In this document: piece by piece, positions 12,853 through 26,027 of the stretch
Numbering within the stretch: the first letter of the stretch is position 1
Layout: every line of letters begins with the position of its first letter
From: Sipunculus nudus
Taxonomy: Eukaryota > Annelida > Sipuncula > Golfingiida > Sipunculidae
Assembly (NCBI GenBank): GCA_026874595.1
Contig: CM049310.1
Coordinates: 65,920,056 to 65,984,055, forward strand
Length of the DNA: 64,000 bases
Direction: 5' to 3'
Program-made: the position numbers and the translations under genes
Notes under the pieces: generated by a model
What the model was told of the DNA's origin: nothing
Database searches by the model: none
The model's input: the letters and a program-made list of their open reading frames with translations, nothing else

Positions 12853-13378
12853 GTAAGTAGGAGAATATTCTTTCAGGTACATGTTAATGCTGTAAATATG
12901 TAGTGAATTATAACTAATGTAGATTTTTGAAAATCGGGTAATGTACTGCAAAGCTCTAAATATTAAGGTTTTAATAGTGAAAAATTGGAAATGATTTCGG
13001 TGTATTTTAAGATGTAAAAGACCGTAGTAATAATGTAAGTATATGAGAGCAAGAGTAACTAATCGGAATCTACTATATTTGCAACTGGTGTAATAAAATT
13101 CTTAATTTTAAACTTTGTTTCATCTTGCTTAACAAAGTCAATAGTTTTCCAGAAAGAAAAATTCCAAAATTGGTCCCTCATTTTGTATTTATTTGTATTG
13201 CCAGACCTGTAAATCTGATCATTCTCCATTGGTTTACTGATGTTGTTTATTATTAGGAAACTGTGTTAATGTCTTATGAATTCAGTAATGGAAGCTGGGG
13301 GAATGTACTTATGTAGGGAATATTGTTTTGTGCACTTGGGGGGCAAATGGTGTAATATGTGTCTAATGCATTTCAGAA

Positions 13379-16300
13379 ATGGCTACGAGCGTTACACTGG
13401 TGCGCAAGGGTCCATGGTCCAGTTACGTGAACATGAATGAAGAATCAAAAGAAAGGCTAAAGTGTGTCGGGATTGAAAACCCGGGAGGCCCAGTGATGGT
13501 CTGGGTATACGACCGTGAGTGGGATGACGTTATGGTTGAGGGGGAAACCATCAAGATCCTGAACTTCATCCGGAAGGCAAACGGCACAATCGTTTGCACC
13601 AGGCAATCGCAAGTATTTGAGTAAGTGGTTTTTTAATATCTGTATGTTCCAACAGTCAGCAAAATCAAGTGTGGAAATACGTTTTTGGGGTGGGTTGGGA
13701 GGAGGGAGATGGAATTACTTTTGGGGAGTGGGTGGGTTATTGGCGGGAGATAGTTTGCTCTTCTTGGTTAAATTCGTTACACTCACAAACATGAATTTTC
13801 AAGATCGCGCCTATTTTAAGTAGACTTTCTATAGTTCACGTAGGTAAGGTTTTATAGTTAAGAGATGTGCATCGAAAATTGTCTAAATAATTCGAATGCA
13901 GAGACCCCTAGCATATATTTTCCGTAACTTAAAAATCGCTCTTGAGTTATTGGTGCAAGGCATAAGATGTCCTCGAAGGATTTCTGCTAACCTGTGGACT
14001 GTAGATAGCTAATAATACGCAAGAACCAGGGAGCAATCTAAATCGGGGACACCAGAGACTGACATAAGGGACAAAGCGAAATATCTGACATAAAATATGG
14101 CCAACAAAAGTTGTGGGTAAAACCCAGGGCAAGAAATGGACTGTTTCACTAGTGATAATATTGAGGAAGTTATGACGAATATAATTTGTTTTTCGGTGAT
14201 ATTGTAGAACTGCCCGTGTGGTACCCGACAAGAAGGACTTGTTGGGAGCGGAGGCACTGTTAAACCCCACCCCCGTACCTATTGATTCGGTCAAGCATGG
14301 GCAAGAAGTGACGGCACCATTGAATGTGTAAGGAAATGTCTTATTAAAGTAGAGTATATGAGTAAGGAAATGGTTTTTATTAAAAGTACATGGCAAGAAG
14401 TCACTGTGAAGGGCAGAATTGACTGTGTAAGAAATGTGTAAAGTATGTGCTCTATCGATTGTCAGTACCTGATTTCTACGTTAAAACTGTCCTAGAAATG
14501 TAAGCTGTGCTCAATGAAAGCTAGTCAAGCAATTTGATTTTATAAACATTGGGATATGAGTCGTGTTAATGTAGGCGCAGATTAGTATTAACTTTGAGAT
14601 GGCTTGTCGCTTGTATCCTCTCTCGCTTGAGAGATGGGACATTTGATTTCAGTTTTTAATATGAAAAATGATTTATGATGTGCCATTGAAAGGTTCCAAT
14701 ATATTTCATGTTTTGCAGATTGAAAGGCCCAGAGAAGTGTCTTTGCAAGTAGGAACGGCAAAACTGCAGCGGCTGTCGTTAAAGGACGATTCAGGGATAA
14801 TTGATGTAACCCTTTGGAGGCAGGCCACGGAAGCAGGGGAGCTCCTCGCCAGTGGTCAGACGATTAAACTAGTGGATGTTGGAGCAAGGTTTTCCAAGTA
14901 CCACAATGCAGTCGCATTAAATGTAAACTATGAAGATCAGATTTGTGAGTAATACATTGTCTACAGGATAAAGACGGGAATTATTAACCTGGGTATATAT
15001 TTAAACTAATATTTCGTCTATATTGTGGAACCTGGGTATATATTTAAACTAATATTTCATATATATTGTGGTGAGATAATGGGATGGGTATATTACATTT
15101 TTAGTTATTCATGCAATTATTTTAGTTTATATCTCTCATTGTTCTCTTTCCTTTTAGTGATTATTTTTTTGCGATTGATAAGATTTTGCGATTGATAAGA
15201 TTTTATAGTACAAACGAGAAACTTGTACACTTTGTTTATACTGTAAAGTAGAACAGCAGGATTGCTAATTGAATGACGAGATACTTTTATTTACAAATAT
15301 TAAGGCCATACTTATTTAATTTTTCGTTTCTCAGACCCGCCGACCCTAAGTTGTGACAATTTGGAAAATAAATATAACTGTGTCCCTGTCGTTTTTTTTT
15401 TTTTTTTTTTTTTTTTGGCCGCCGTTATAAAATGTGTCCATGAGTCGTGATATAAATCCGCTAAAAAAGTAAACTCGCAGTCACCTCCTACAAAATGTGA
15501 CCCACACGACAGAGTCGCTCGTTTTTTAAGTCACCGCATTTGCCGTGCCCATGGTTAGTAAAACATTTCCCTCGTCTTTCTCATGATCATCTAAAATCTG
15601 AGGAACTGCGGAGATAAAAAGATTTTCGTCGGAGATCTTCCTCAAGTCAAACTGTTCAAATGTTCTCCTTCATACTTTCACGTTTCATCACGATCTCACC
15701 CAATTTCAGTTTTATGGTCTTCTTGTAATGATGGACCGCTTACGTTCGAAAACATTAAAGGTGCTGACTGTAATATATTATATCAGCAGGGATTGTAATA
15801 TTTTCCACAAGGTGTCCGAAAAAGTCTGGCTTTTGAATGGTTCTGCCGAGCTCAGTTTCGGATGCCACCTCATCGCAGGGTCACGATCGAACTACTGTGA
15901 CATTCTTGACATCGCGTGGAAAATCCTCTGTAGTCAAGGAATCATTAGGCCGAAGGCGGAAAAAATCGACTTATATAAACCTCTTCGTTAAAATGGCTGC
16001 GAACATGTGACTACGAGGTTGTGATTATGGAAATTTTGGATGAAATCAGCAACTTTCGATACTTTGGATATCCGATCGCTGTAGCATCGCATTTGAGAGA
16101 ACAGGAATTGTTGCACACGGACATTTTCCCGCCATGAAATCACATGAATGAAACTTAACGCGCATGCGTGGAGTATACTATAAATCTCTGATTGGCTCAC
16201 TTTCTAGGGCTGCTGGGCGGGGTCTCTTTCCACCAATCGCGTTGAAGCTCTGACAGGTCGTCATATGCAAATAAACTCTTAACTCTCAATCAAATACTCG

Positions 16301-16674
16301 CGCGATGGAAATGCTCAAAATAGCACTGAGCACCTGTGTGTTGTTTACAGGGTGGCAAATACCGCGTTATATACCGCTACCACGATATACCGCTATATTA
16401 AGGGCTCTGAATTGTTAATCAAGTGACAGATGTACGAACCTTGTTGCAAAACATTCTGAAATGATGTTCATCAATATATACTTTCGTCTGATATATTTGT
16501 TTATATTAGCTTGATTTTTTCCCACCTTGCAATTGTTTACATTTCTTAGGGGTAAAGTTTTACCTCATTTGATATATTTGATTACATTTCTGATGGGTAT
16601 ATTTTTACCAGATTTTTTATATAGTAATTGTATCCCCAGACAAAGTCGGGGGATACTATGTTTTCATACCGGTC

Positions 16675-16723
<49 letters not shown>

Positions 16724-19700
16724 ATATGAATCTTGTTGGCGCGATAACCCAAAAAATATTTCACGGAACTTTACCAAACTTGGTATATGTATAGATATGG
16801 GTAAGAGGACGACGCCTATTTAAAATGAGGTCATGACCTTTACTAGGAGAGTGTCCTTGACCTTGAATAGGTCCAATTTTGGGGAAAATCACACAAATTC
16901 TTTAATATCTCAAGAAATCTTGCATGGATTTATCCCAAAATCAAGTTGATGGAAGATCATGGATAGGGTTGTCATGTTCCAGAAACTGGTGGCGCCACCT
17001 ATTATTCTTTACTTGTTTTCGTGCCGTTTAATACCCCCTAAATTGCCACCTTACAGCACTGTGAGCATTATAAGTCAAAAACTAATGGACAGATTTCTTT
17101 TATATTATGCATATACATAGGTATGGGTTATGGGATGATGCTTATTTAAATTGGGGTCATGACCTTTCCTATGATAGTGGCCTTGACCTTGAATATTGCC
17201 ATATATGGTGAAAATCACACACCTCTTATGATATCTCCAGTGTTGATAGCCATATGGATTTCAAACATGACTTATGTATGGCCCACCACTAAAGTAAGAA
17301 CCCTATAGGTTCTAGGGTCATGAGGTCAAAGGTCAAGGTCACTGGACTGGCATTTTAAAAGATACTTTGGATGCATTTTAAGCCAAACCTTCATCCCAGG
17401 TCTTCCATCTTGAATATATAGCTCACTTGCCAATAATGGATGATCCATATAAATTTTGGGGTCACAAGGTCAAAGGTCAAGGCCACAGGAGCTATCTGTC
17501 CAAAAATTAGTTTCTGGATGATAATTCCTGCTTTTATTGATGTAATGATTTCAAAATTGACTTATATATGTCCCATTAAAAAGCAAGACTCAAATTGATT
17601 TTGGGGTCATGAGGTCAAAGGTCAAGGTCACAGGAAACCTCTATAAAAAGATTGTGGATGCATTTTCAGCCAAACAATTCATCTCAGATCTTTCATCTTG
17701 CACATATAGTTCACCTGCCAAGAGTGGAAGACCCCTATCAATTTTGAGGTCACAAGGTCAAAGGTGAAGGTCACAGGAGCCATATGTCCAAAAATTAGTT
17801 TCTGGATGATAATTCCTGCTTTTATTGATGTATGGATTTCAAACTTGACTTATATATGTGCCATTGGAAAAGCAAGACCCAAATTGATTTTGGGGTCATG
17901 AGGTCAAAGGTCAAGGTCACAGGACACATCTTTAAAAAGATGTGGATGCATTTTAAGCCAAACATTTCATCTCAGATCTTTCATCTTGCACATATAGTTC
18001 ACCTGCCAAGAGAGGAAGAACCCTATCAATTTTGAGGTCACAAGGTCAAAGGTGAAGGTCACAGGAGCCATCTGTCCAAAAATTAGTTTCTGGATGATAA
18101 TTCCTTCTTTTATTGATGTTTTGATTTCAAAACTTGACTTGAATTTGACCCATTGGAAAAGCAAGACTGGAATTGAATTTGGGGTCATAAGGTCAAAGGT
18201 CAAGGTCACAGGAAACCTCTATAAAAAGATTGTGGATGCATTTTCAGCCAAACAATTCATCTCAGATCTTTCATCTTGCACATATAGTTCACCTGCCAAG
18301 AGTGGAAGACCCCTATCAATTTTGAGGTCACAAGGTCAAAGGTGAAGGTCACAGGAGCCATATGTCCAAAAATTAGTTTCTGGATGATAATTCCTGCTTT
18401 TATTGATGTATGGATTTCAAACTTGACTTATATATGTGCCATTGGAAAAGCAAGACCCAAATTGATTTTGGGGTCATGAGGTCAAAGGTCAAGGTCACAT
18501 CTTTAAAAAGATGTGGATGCATTTTCAGCCAAACATTTCATCTCAGGTCTTTCATCTTGCACATATAGTTCACCTGCCAAGAGAGGAAGAACCCTATCAG
18601 ATTTGAGGTCACAAGGTCAAAGGTGAAGGTCACAGGAGCCATCTGTCCAAAAATTAGTTTCTGGATGATAATTCCTTCTTTTATTGATGTTTGGATTTCA
18701 AACTTGACTTGTACTTAACCCATTGGAAAAGCAAGACCGGAATTGAATTTGGGGTCATGAGGTCAAAGGTCAAGGTCACAGGAAACCTCTATAAAAAGAT
18801 TGTGGATGCATTTTCAGCCAAACAATTCATCTCAGATCTTTCATCTTGCACATATAGTTCACCTGCCAAGAGTGAAAGACCCCTATCAATTTTGAGGTCA
18901 CAAGGTCAAAGGTGAAGGTCACAGGAGCCATATGTCCAAAAATTAGTTTCTGGATGATAATTCCTGCTTTTATTGATGTATGGATTTCAAACTTGACTTA
19001 TATATGTCCCATTGGAAAAGCAAGACCCAAATTGATTTTGGGGTCATGAGGTCAAAGGTCAAGGTCACATCTTTAAAAAGATGTGGATGCATTTTCAGCC
19101 AAACATTTCATCTCAGGTCTTTCATCTTGCACATATAGTTCACCTGCCAAGAGAGGAAGAACCCTATCAGATTTGAGGTCACAAGGTCAAAGGTGAAGGT
19201 CACAGGAGCCATCTGTCCAAAAATTAGTTTCTGGATGATAATTCCTTCTTTTATTGATGTTTGGATTTCAAACTTGACTTGTACTTGACCCATTGGAAAA
19301 GCAAGACCGGAATTGAATTTGGGGTCATGAGGTCAAAGGTCAAGGTCACAGGACACATCTATAAAAAGATTGTGGATGCATTTTCAGCCAAACAATTCAT
19401 CTCAGATCTTTCATCTTGCACATATAGTTCACCTGCCAAGAGTGGAAGACCCCTATCAATTTTGAGGTCACAAGGTCAAAGGTGAAGGTCACAGGAGCCA
19501 TATGTCCAAAAATTAGTTTCTGGATGATAATTCCTGCTTTTATTGATGTATGGATTTCAAACTTGACTTATATATGTCCCATTGGAAAAGCAAGACCCAA
19601 ATTGATTTTGGGGTCATGAGGTCAAAGGTCAAGGTCACATCTTTAAAAAGATGTGGATGCATTTTCAGCCAAACATTTCATCTCAGGTCTTTCATCTTGC

Positions 19701-22176
19701 ACATATAGTTCACCTGCCAAGAGAGGAAGAACCCTATCAGTTTTGAGGTCACAAGGTCAAAGGTGAAGGTCACAGGAGCCATCTGTCCAAAAATTAGTTT
19801 CTGGATGATAATTCCATCTTTTACTGATGTATGGATTTCAAACTTGGCTTTGTTATTGACCCATTAGAAAAGCAAGACCCAAATTGATTTTGGGGTCATG
19901 AGGTCAAAGGTCAAGGTCACAGGAAACCTCTTTAAAAAGATTGTGGATGCATTTTCAGCCAAACAATTCATCTCAGATCTTTCCTCTTGCACATATAGTT
20001 CACCTGCCAAGAGTGGAAGACCCTATCAGTTTTGAGGTCACAAGGTCAAAGATGAAGGTCACAGGAGCCATATGTCCAAAAATTAGTTTCTGGATGATAA
20101 TTCCTGCTTTTATTGATGTATGTATTTCAAACTTGACTTGTATATGTCCAATTGGAAAAGTAAGACCAAAATTGATTTTGGGGTCATGAGGTCAAAGGTC
20201 AAGGTCACAGGACACATCTTTAAAAAGATGTGGATGCATTTTCAGTCAAACATTTCATCTCATATATTTCATCTTACACATATAGTTCTCCTGCCAAGAG
20301 AGGAAGAACACTATCAATTTTGAGGTCACAAGGTCAAAGGTGAAGGTCACAGGAGCCATCTGTCCAAAAATTAGTTTCTGGATGATAATTCCTGCTTTAT
20401 TGATGTATAGATTTCAAACTTGACTTGCATATGTCCCATTGGAAAAGCAAGACCCAAATTGATTTTGGGGTTATGAGATCAAAGGTCAAGGTCACAGGAC
20501 ACATCTTTAAAAAGATCAAGGTCACAGGACCAACATCTTCAACAAGATTGTGGATCGTTAGATGGAATAAACAATAAATATGCCAAGTGTCAGTATATGC
20601 TGCTCAAAATGGGGGTCTGTTCTTGTAGGAGGGGGGCCTACTATGTCTGGGGATACTCTGGCACCTGCGGTGCCAAGAAATGTCTAGTTTTTATTTTGTG
20701 TTTCTGAGGTTTTTTTTCAATGATTGACCACAGATAGATCCTATCTGAAAGTTGATTTCAGTGATATTTTAAATAAAAAGGACTTTGCTTATTCTCTGAC
20801 TGGGTGACCCTGATGAACCTTGATATTGCTTAAATGTGCGTTTGTGTTTGAATTGCATATTTCATGGCTATTTTCATTTGCCTGAACTTTCCTTTACTTG
20901 TTGTAAGCTTTGTATTTCCACTGACCATATAATATACTTCAAAATTAACAGTTAATTTTACAACCAGTCTCCTGTACAGGTCATTTTAAACTTTCAAGCT
21001 GTTTTAGTATGAAAGTGGACTGATTGGTTTTTCAAAAATGTTAATTTAGTGGAAATTATTAATTTATTAATTGTAAATTTAAATTGATAAAAGTTTATTT
21101 AAAAAGTAGAAAAATCACAATTTTTTTTTTAAAGTTGATTTTTTACCAGCCCTTCCAGAAAGTATTGAGGATATTCTGCACATAAAGAAAATACTTTAGT
21201 TCACTTTACATTGTAGAATGGCACATAAAGTTCCTATATATTCATTTCATCATTTGTAAAATTTAAAGAAAAAAATGGCGCTTTTCATTTGTTAAATTTT
21301 GAATTATATTTATTTTTATTTTCCCTCCTCCTCCCCACCACTTTTCATTTCTTCGTCCGAGAAACTTTTTATTAAATAAGTAAGGCCTAAAGGATCAAAT
21401 AAAAGATTAGCATACATATTTTGGAGTTTAAAAGAAGGGATAGTAGTAAGGGATTAGTGTCTTGGTGATAAACTTATCACAGACATTACTGTAGAATGAG
21501 ATATTATAAAAGTAGTAGTAGTAGTAACTTGATAATAATTAGTAGTACCTGAATGTGATTAACCAATATTTGGCAGGGACGGACATTTATTTTTTTTTAA
21601 ATTGTCCAACCCAGCAGAAATGAGAGAAATCCTACTGGTCCGGAAAAGTTCGGGGACGGGCAAGCCCAATAATATGGTTTTAAAAGCCTTGTTAGCTTGC
21701 GGGGAAGGGGTGGGGGTTGAGGTGGCAGTTAGGGATAGCTGGACCCCTTAAATGGAAATATATATATATATGTAATGTGTATTCGCATTTTAGTGTTTTG
21801 TAGCTTTTTCGTCCCTTTCTTGCTTTTCTAGGCCTTTGTTGATTTTGCTTAAAAAAATGGTTCTCTATATTACGCTTAGAAATGGTTCTTTATATTGCAG
21901 CCTGTGGAAGGTACATCGCAACAAGTAATAACAGGAACGGTCGAAGGAGTTGTCTGTAGGAAAGGCCAGCTGAAGATCTGTATGGATACAGGGAAGGGTG
22001 TCCAAACGCTCAAGGTTCACGCCGGAGTAATTCGGAGGGACCTGATGTTGAGCGAAGATGAGGCTGACCCAGAGAAAGCCTTGCTGCAGAAAATTCCTTT
22101 TAGCTGCAGTGCAGTAATCAGAAACCAGGACGTCTCATCTTTCGAGATTCAGGAAGACATTCAAAAAGACGATTAA
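13379..22176 (+). CDS. OB-fold, RPA-like single-stranded DNA-binding protein (three exons seen)
   Basis: Coding exons seen: 13379-13620, about 14719-14944, and about 21901-22176 (stop TAA at 22174). Exon 1 starts with ATG just after an acceptor. It ends in an alternating beta-strand pattern (residues VMVWVYDREWDDV and ETIKILNF). Exon 2 (KLQRLSLKDDSGIIDVTLWR, then GQTIKLVDVGARF) is the typical beta-barrel pattern of an RPA-type OB fold. Exon 3 (VITGTVEGVVCRKGQ) looks like a further OB strand set with an acidic tail. I infer nucleic-acid binding, probably single-stranded DNA. Oddities: the strongest splice sites do not keep one frame across the three exons. AG sites a few bases downstream (14726, 21910) would restore frame, or small exons are missing. 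The last intron is about 7 kb and holds a Helitron. It could be a diverged RPA paralogue or a partly decayed copy. Codon use looks like real coding sequence. Confidence 0.5.
15394..15418 (+). repeat. Poly-T run in intron
   Basis: About 25 consecutive T bases. The surrounding intron (14945-16630) contains no coding sequence I can support. A short duplicated phrase, AACCTGGGTATATATTTAAA, occurs near 14986 and 15028. Confidence 0.6.
16675..16723 (+). repeat. (CCG)n microsatellite
   Basis: About 16 uninterrupted CCG/GCC triplets near the 5' end of the Helitron. Open frames crossing it (poly-Ala on plus, poly-Arg on minus) are artefacts of the repeat. Confidence 0.85.
17280..20530 (+). repeat. 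Satellite, 285-bp monomer in a 570-bp higher-order unit
   Basis: About 12 copies of the marker phrase AGGTCAAAGGTCAAGGTCAC occur at intervals of 279-291 bp (17321, 17609, 17899, and so on to 20470). Between them is a second marker, AAGGTCAAAGGTGAAGGTCA. Neighbouring monomers alternate in sequence, and every second one matches best (for example 18691 and 19261, 570 bp apart), so the working unit is a dimer. Each monomer contains AGGTCA half sites in direct-repeat-1 spacing and a TCAAGGTCA extended half site. Short open frames repeat with the units and are not genes. Confidence 0.8.
20660..20687 (+). repeat. Helitron 3' terminal hairpin and CTAG end
   Basis: A six-base stem GGCACC/GGTGCC with a TGC loop, nine bases of spacer, then CTAG followed by T. 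This is the usual form of a Helitron replication terminator. Confidence 0.6.
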
Positions 22177-22194
22177 AAGTCTATAAATACGATT

Positions 22195-22218
22195 AAAAAG
22201 TCTATAAATAGACTTTTT
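22195..22218 (+). terminator. Perfect hairpin after the stop codon, followed by AATAAA signals
   Basis: AAAAAGTCTAT, a two-base loop, then ATAGACTTTTT form a perfect 11-bp stem just after the TAA at 22174. AATAAA occurs at 22234 and 22252 and is the likely polyadenylation signal of the OB-fold gene. The hairpin does not match the histone stem-loop. Confidence 0.4.
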
Positions 22219-22259
22219 AAATCCATTTCTTACAATAAATCTATTACTTTCAATAAAAT

Positions 22260-25200
22260 GGTTTGGACAATTTTTTTCTTGTCGGGTGTATGGCGGGCAG
22301 TTGGTATCTGTGCATAGAGTACAGTTAACATAAGTAATTTTATATGGTTGTGAATGTTAGTTGGTGATCGTGAATGTTAGTTGGTGATCGTGTGTACGAA
22401 GTGATCGGGGGCTTAGTATTTGTAAGAGTCATTAATTCCGGAAGGACTATATACCCAGAAGTCCCTTTTTCTGACAGGTGGGAGATGGTCTATGGCATGT
22501 CCATTAGTTTCCAAATTGTAACGACCATAGTAGTGGTATGCATTGTTTTGTGAGATTACAAAAGTAATTTAGCAGAACTTGTTCAACATGAATGGGTATT
22601 AAAGCGATTTATGACCCTTACACGCTGAAACTGTGGTGGTTCTCAAGAAAACTCAAAACCTCCCGTAATATGAGCACCCGTGATCCTTCCACATTGTTTT
22701 AGACTAGACAGGACCGTATAAATCCCTCCTATCACGTTTATGGATATCAGAACTCTTTTGAGACTCCCAGCAAGTTTATGGATATCAGAACTCTTTTGAG
22801 ACTCCCAGCAAAAGGCCTTTCTATTATACCCTGCAACGACAGCATTACTTAAATGGGCCGTGATAAAGCCCTTCGTGCTTTTCAAGCAATTTAGTGCTTA
22901 TTTAACAGGAGTAACTTTATTCGTATGTGACTTTTCTAGGCCCTCTGTGCCACAATAACGTTTGTCCAGTTTCAATAGATGGTGTAACACGAAGAGGCAG
23001 CACTTTAGTATGACCTATACTTTTTGGCCGTGTGCGTCCTTAAAAATAATCACCTTGCCCCCTTCCAACCAAAATATCTGGTTAAAAGATGGTCAGGTGT
23101 CTCAATATCCTAAATTGGTCTTAATGGTACAGTAACATCTGGTACAGTCGAATCACGGCAGGCAGGCCGTATACCTGGTACTCCTGTATCCCCATAAAAC
23201 ACCTTCCCACGGAATCCTATTCGCAATACCTCTGAATGGAGGACATCCACCTATCCATTCCAAAGCACGGGCTTTATACGATGTAGTAAAAATGTTTAGT
23301 AGGGCTGACTTATACGTCGCGTATATTCTGCTTTACTGACGCCTCATCCCGTTATACCTGATTGGTTCGTGTCTTCTCTCTCCGCCTATTCATAAACTGC
23401 CATCTGCCTCTTCCCAAATTTTTAAGTTTAGCGAAGTCTCATAGTCGTGCACCCATGAACTTGGCAAATGAACAATGAAGCACAACAGACTGACCTACTT
23501 GCACAACCTTAATCACACTTATGTTGGATAAGTTATGGGAAAGGCACCGGGAACAAAACGAGCTAATGTATGTTGATCGTAAAACGTTCCAAAGAAAGTA
23601 AATTTGATATTTTGGATAAACTGATTTTGATGGGTAAACGAGCTTTAAGAATGTTAAAGGTTCCGAAGAAAGTTTATATTTCGGATAAACTACATCGGAT
23701 TTTGATGGATAAATCATATCTATACCTCCAAAAGGAATCCACGTGAGAACAGAACAAATACTGCAAAATCCATTGTGATGTTTCATTGATCTGGAGGGGT
23801 CGGGTGGCAGGATTCCGAGATTATTAACAGCTAGTCAACATGATTTTAAGCGGATCTGTTAGAGATGGGGGCAATAATGGGTAAAAAAATATTGGGGAAG
23901 GGGCAATAGAGATGGGGCAATAATGGGTACAAGGCAATAAGGGGCATAAGTATTTTTTGAAGTAATATAAGGGAACTTTTCTGATATTGGTCTAACTAAA
24001 TGCTCATTGGCACTAGAACTTTTGAAAAGAAAACAAGGTGATGAATATACAAATTTTATTCAACAATGATATGGTGATTCACATGAAAATAATGTCAAGA
24101 AATTTAGTGGTTGAAAATTAACTGTAATTACCACAGTTTATAACTGCCATGTTATACCATTTAAATCACAAGTAGTAAAGAGTGACAACTAGTGGTTCTG
24201 GTAACTGGTTCAAAGAATGTCATTTTGTGATACCCGATAGGGGATTGTCCATTTCTTTCATGTGTGGATCAATATAAGGTAGTAGGGATCAGTCGAAGAA
24301 AGTTATTCGTTTTCCTGGGAAATTATAAACAAAGTTCTTTTGGGAGCTTGATTGGTTGTTCTCCTTCAGAGCTGTTTGATACATATTTATCTACTGCTCA
24401 ATATGGAATCACAGTTGTGGCTTCCGCAACACTTGTGTCTTGACGGCATAAGAGTAACGGGGGCGGTAGCAAAACTGCAAAGGAACCTGAAAAAAAAGTA
24501 TTAGACATTAAGAATCTGTTTAAAAAGTATTTTAGTCTATATAACGTAATATATAGTCTATGCAACTATGTTATTTTAAAGCTTATATTGTATTTCATTT
24601 ATGTAGAATAATTGTTTTTCCGTATTTATTGATATCGCATGCAGAAGAAAGAAATCCAAGCAGTTAGAAATGTCAGTTGGTCTTATTTTGATTAGATGGT
24701 ACCATACCATTTTATTTGTTTGTTTTCCACAAATATTAGGATTACTTGCGTAGGTAAAATGCTTTTTCTATAAAGGTTCAAGGTAAAGTTTTCAAATTGT
24801 AAAATTCCTGTGTATACAATGTTTGTGAAAAGTACACTAAATACTATCCCATTTTCCGACTAGCTATTTCAAGATTCAGTTGCTCACTGGAAGAAGCTTG
24901 CATCTGTGTGGTCCCAGGTTAGGGCTAGGTGATATGGGATGCTTTGTCTTCCTGTGGTATCAGACCTGCTTTGTTTCCGAATGATGTTTTAAGCTGCCGC
25001 CCTGACAATTGACGCCTTCCCGGCAGCTCCCTCTCCTCTGGTTGTTCTCATGCATTGCTGATCCTGAAACTAATACAAATATTTGAAATATTTGTCAAGT
25101 TTAGATTCTCAGTGTGCCCAAATACTGTTGACATAAAAGAATAATCAAACGAATTGAAAGTAAGATTTGGCCTATGTTTCACGTTATAGTTGTGTCAGAG

Positions 25201-26020
25201 ATTAATTCACGGAGATTATTTGAAACGAGCAGCTACCAGATAAGAGAGAAATGCTTATTGTAATGATTGGTATTTAAGCATAACCACAGGGAAATATTAA
25301 TCATTGTAGATATAGTATACACGTATTGTTGAGATTGTAGGATTATTTCTAGGTGTAAATGGTTCTGGATTTTTAAATTTACTGTTAGCTATGATCAGAA
25401 TCCTAATCAGATAAAACTTGTATTGTATTAATTTACATTTATAAGATCCATTACATGTTTTCACTCACCTCATTACGTTTCCTCAGTGTGTAGAGAGTCA
25501 GTTTTGTGTTCACTCACCAAATTAAGTTTCCTCTGTGTAGCTGGTCCTTTTTTGTCACAGGGGATAAACTTGATGGCTTATTGTATCTGGTAGGCTTTTT
25601 GTATTCCGCAAACACCAGGTTCAGGCCTCCACCGCATTGTCTAGGAAGAATTCCTTAGATCCCTGGACCAAACTTTTTTCAAATCCAGCATATTTGTTGT
25701 GTCACATGTGGACTGGTGCCTGACAAAGACTGGTGGCGCCAACTCTAATCTTGGTGTCACCAATCTTTTTAGCTCAGTGTATTTTTGGGTGTTTTTTGCT
25801 GTTGATAATGCCAGATATCCGAGGTGTGATTGAGTATATGCAGCTGAAATTGTAAATGTCCATTGGTCTTTGATAGTGAAGTCTCATACACAAGCCTGGT
25901 GCGCTACATACTGTTAGTTGTTGTAACATTCATAAAATTGTTTTAATGAAAAATGCACATATCTCAGGAGTGGATGGATGCAGTAGCTTGTAATTTTGCA
26001 TGTTTACCAGCCATTGATCG
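22260..26020. other. No gene recognised; short recent duplications
   Basis: A 3.8-kb AT-rich stretch with no open frame that looks like protein. It contains a perfect 38-bp tandem duplication (22736-22773 and 22774-22811) and an imperfect duplication of about 65 bp (23584-23713). Near 25730-25980 there are fragments of the GGTGGCGCC repeat family seen at 3-4 kb. Confidence 0.5.
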
Positions 26021-26027
26021 CTTTGCC

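Larger units (their letters stand above)
16633..20687 (+). mobile_element. Non-autonomous Helitron carrying a satellite array
   Basis: The 5' end reads TCCCCAGAC and follows an A. The 3' end reads CTAG and is followed by a T, with a hairpin nine bases before it (GGCACC-TGC-GGTGCC, 20660-20674). A TC start, a hairpin, a CTRR end and insertion between A and T are the hallmarks of Helitrons. The 5' motif recurs inverted just before the 3' hairpin (20644-20656), an asymmetric terminal repeat more usual in Helentrons. There is no Rep/helicase coding sequence, so it would need an autonomous partner. It lies in the last intron of the OB-fold gene in the same orientation. The body consists of a (CCG)n run, a short unique part and the 285-bp satellite. 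Confidence 0.65.

Noticed and set aside
15728-15991. 87-codon plus-strand open frame in the OB-fold gene's last intron
   Set aside because: No recognisable domain, no matching splice sites in phase with the neighbouring exons, and composition like the surrounding intron.
16527-16823. Open frame with poly-alanine (plus) or poly-arginine (minus, 16582-16764)
   Set aside because: Both are translations of the (CCG)n microsatellite, without conserved flanking protein.
17832-20323. Repeated open frames of 60-97 codons in the satellite
   Set aside because: They recur with the 285/570-bp period and are broken in other units, so they are not protein genes.
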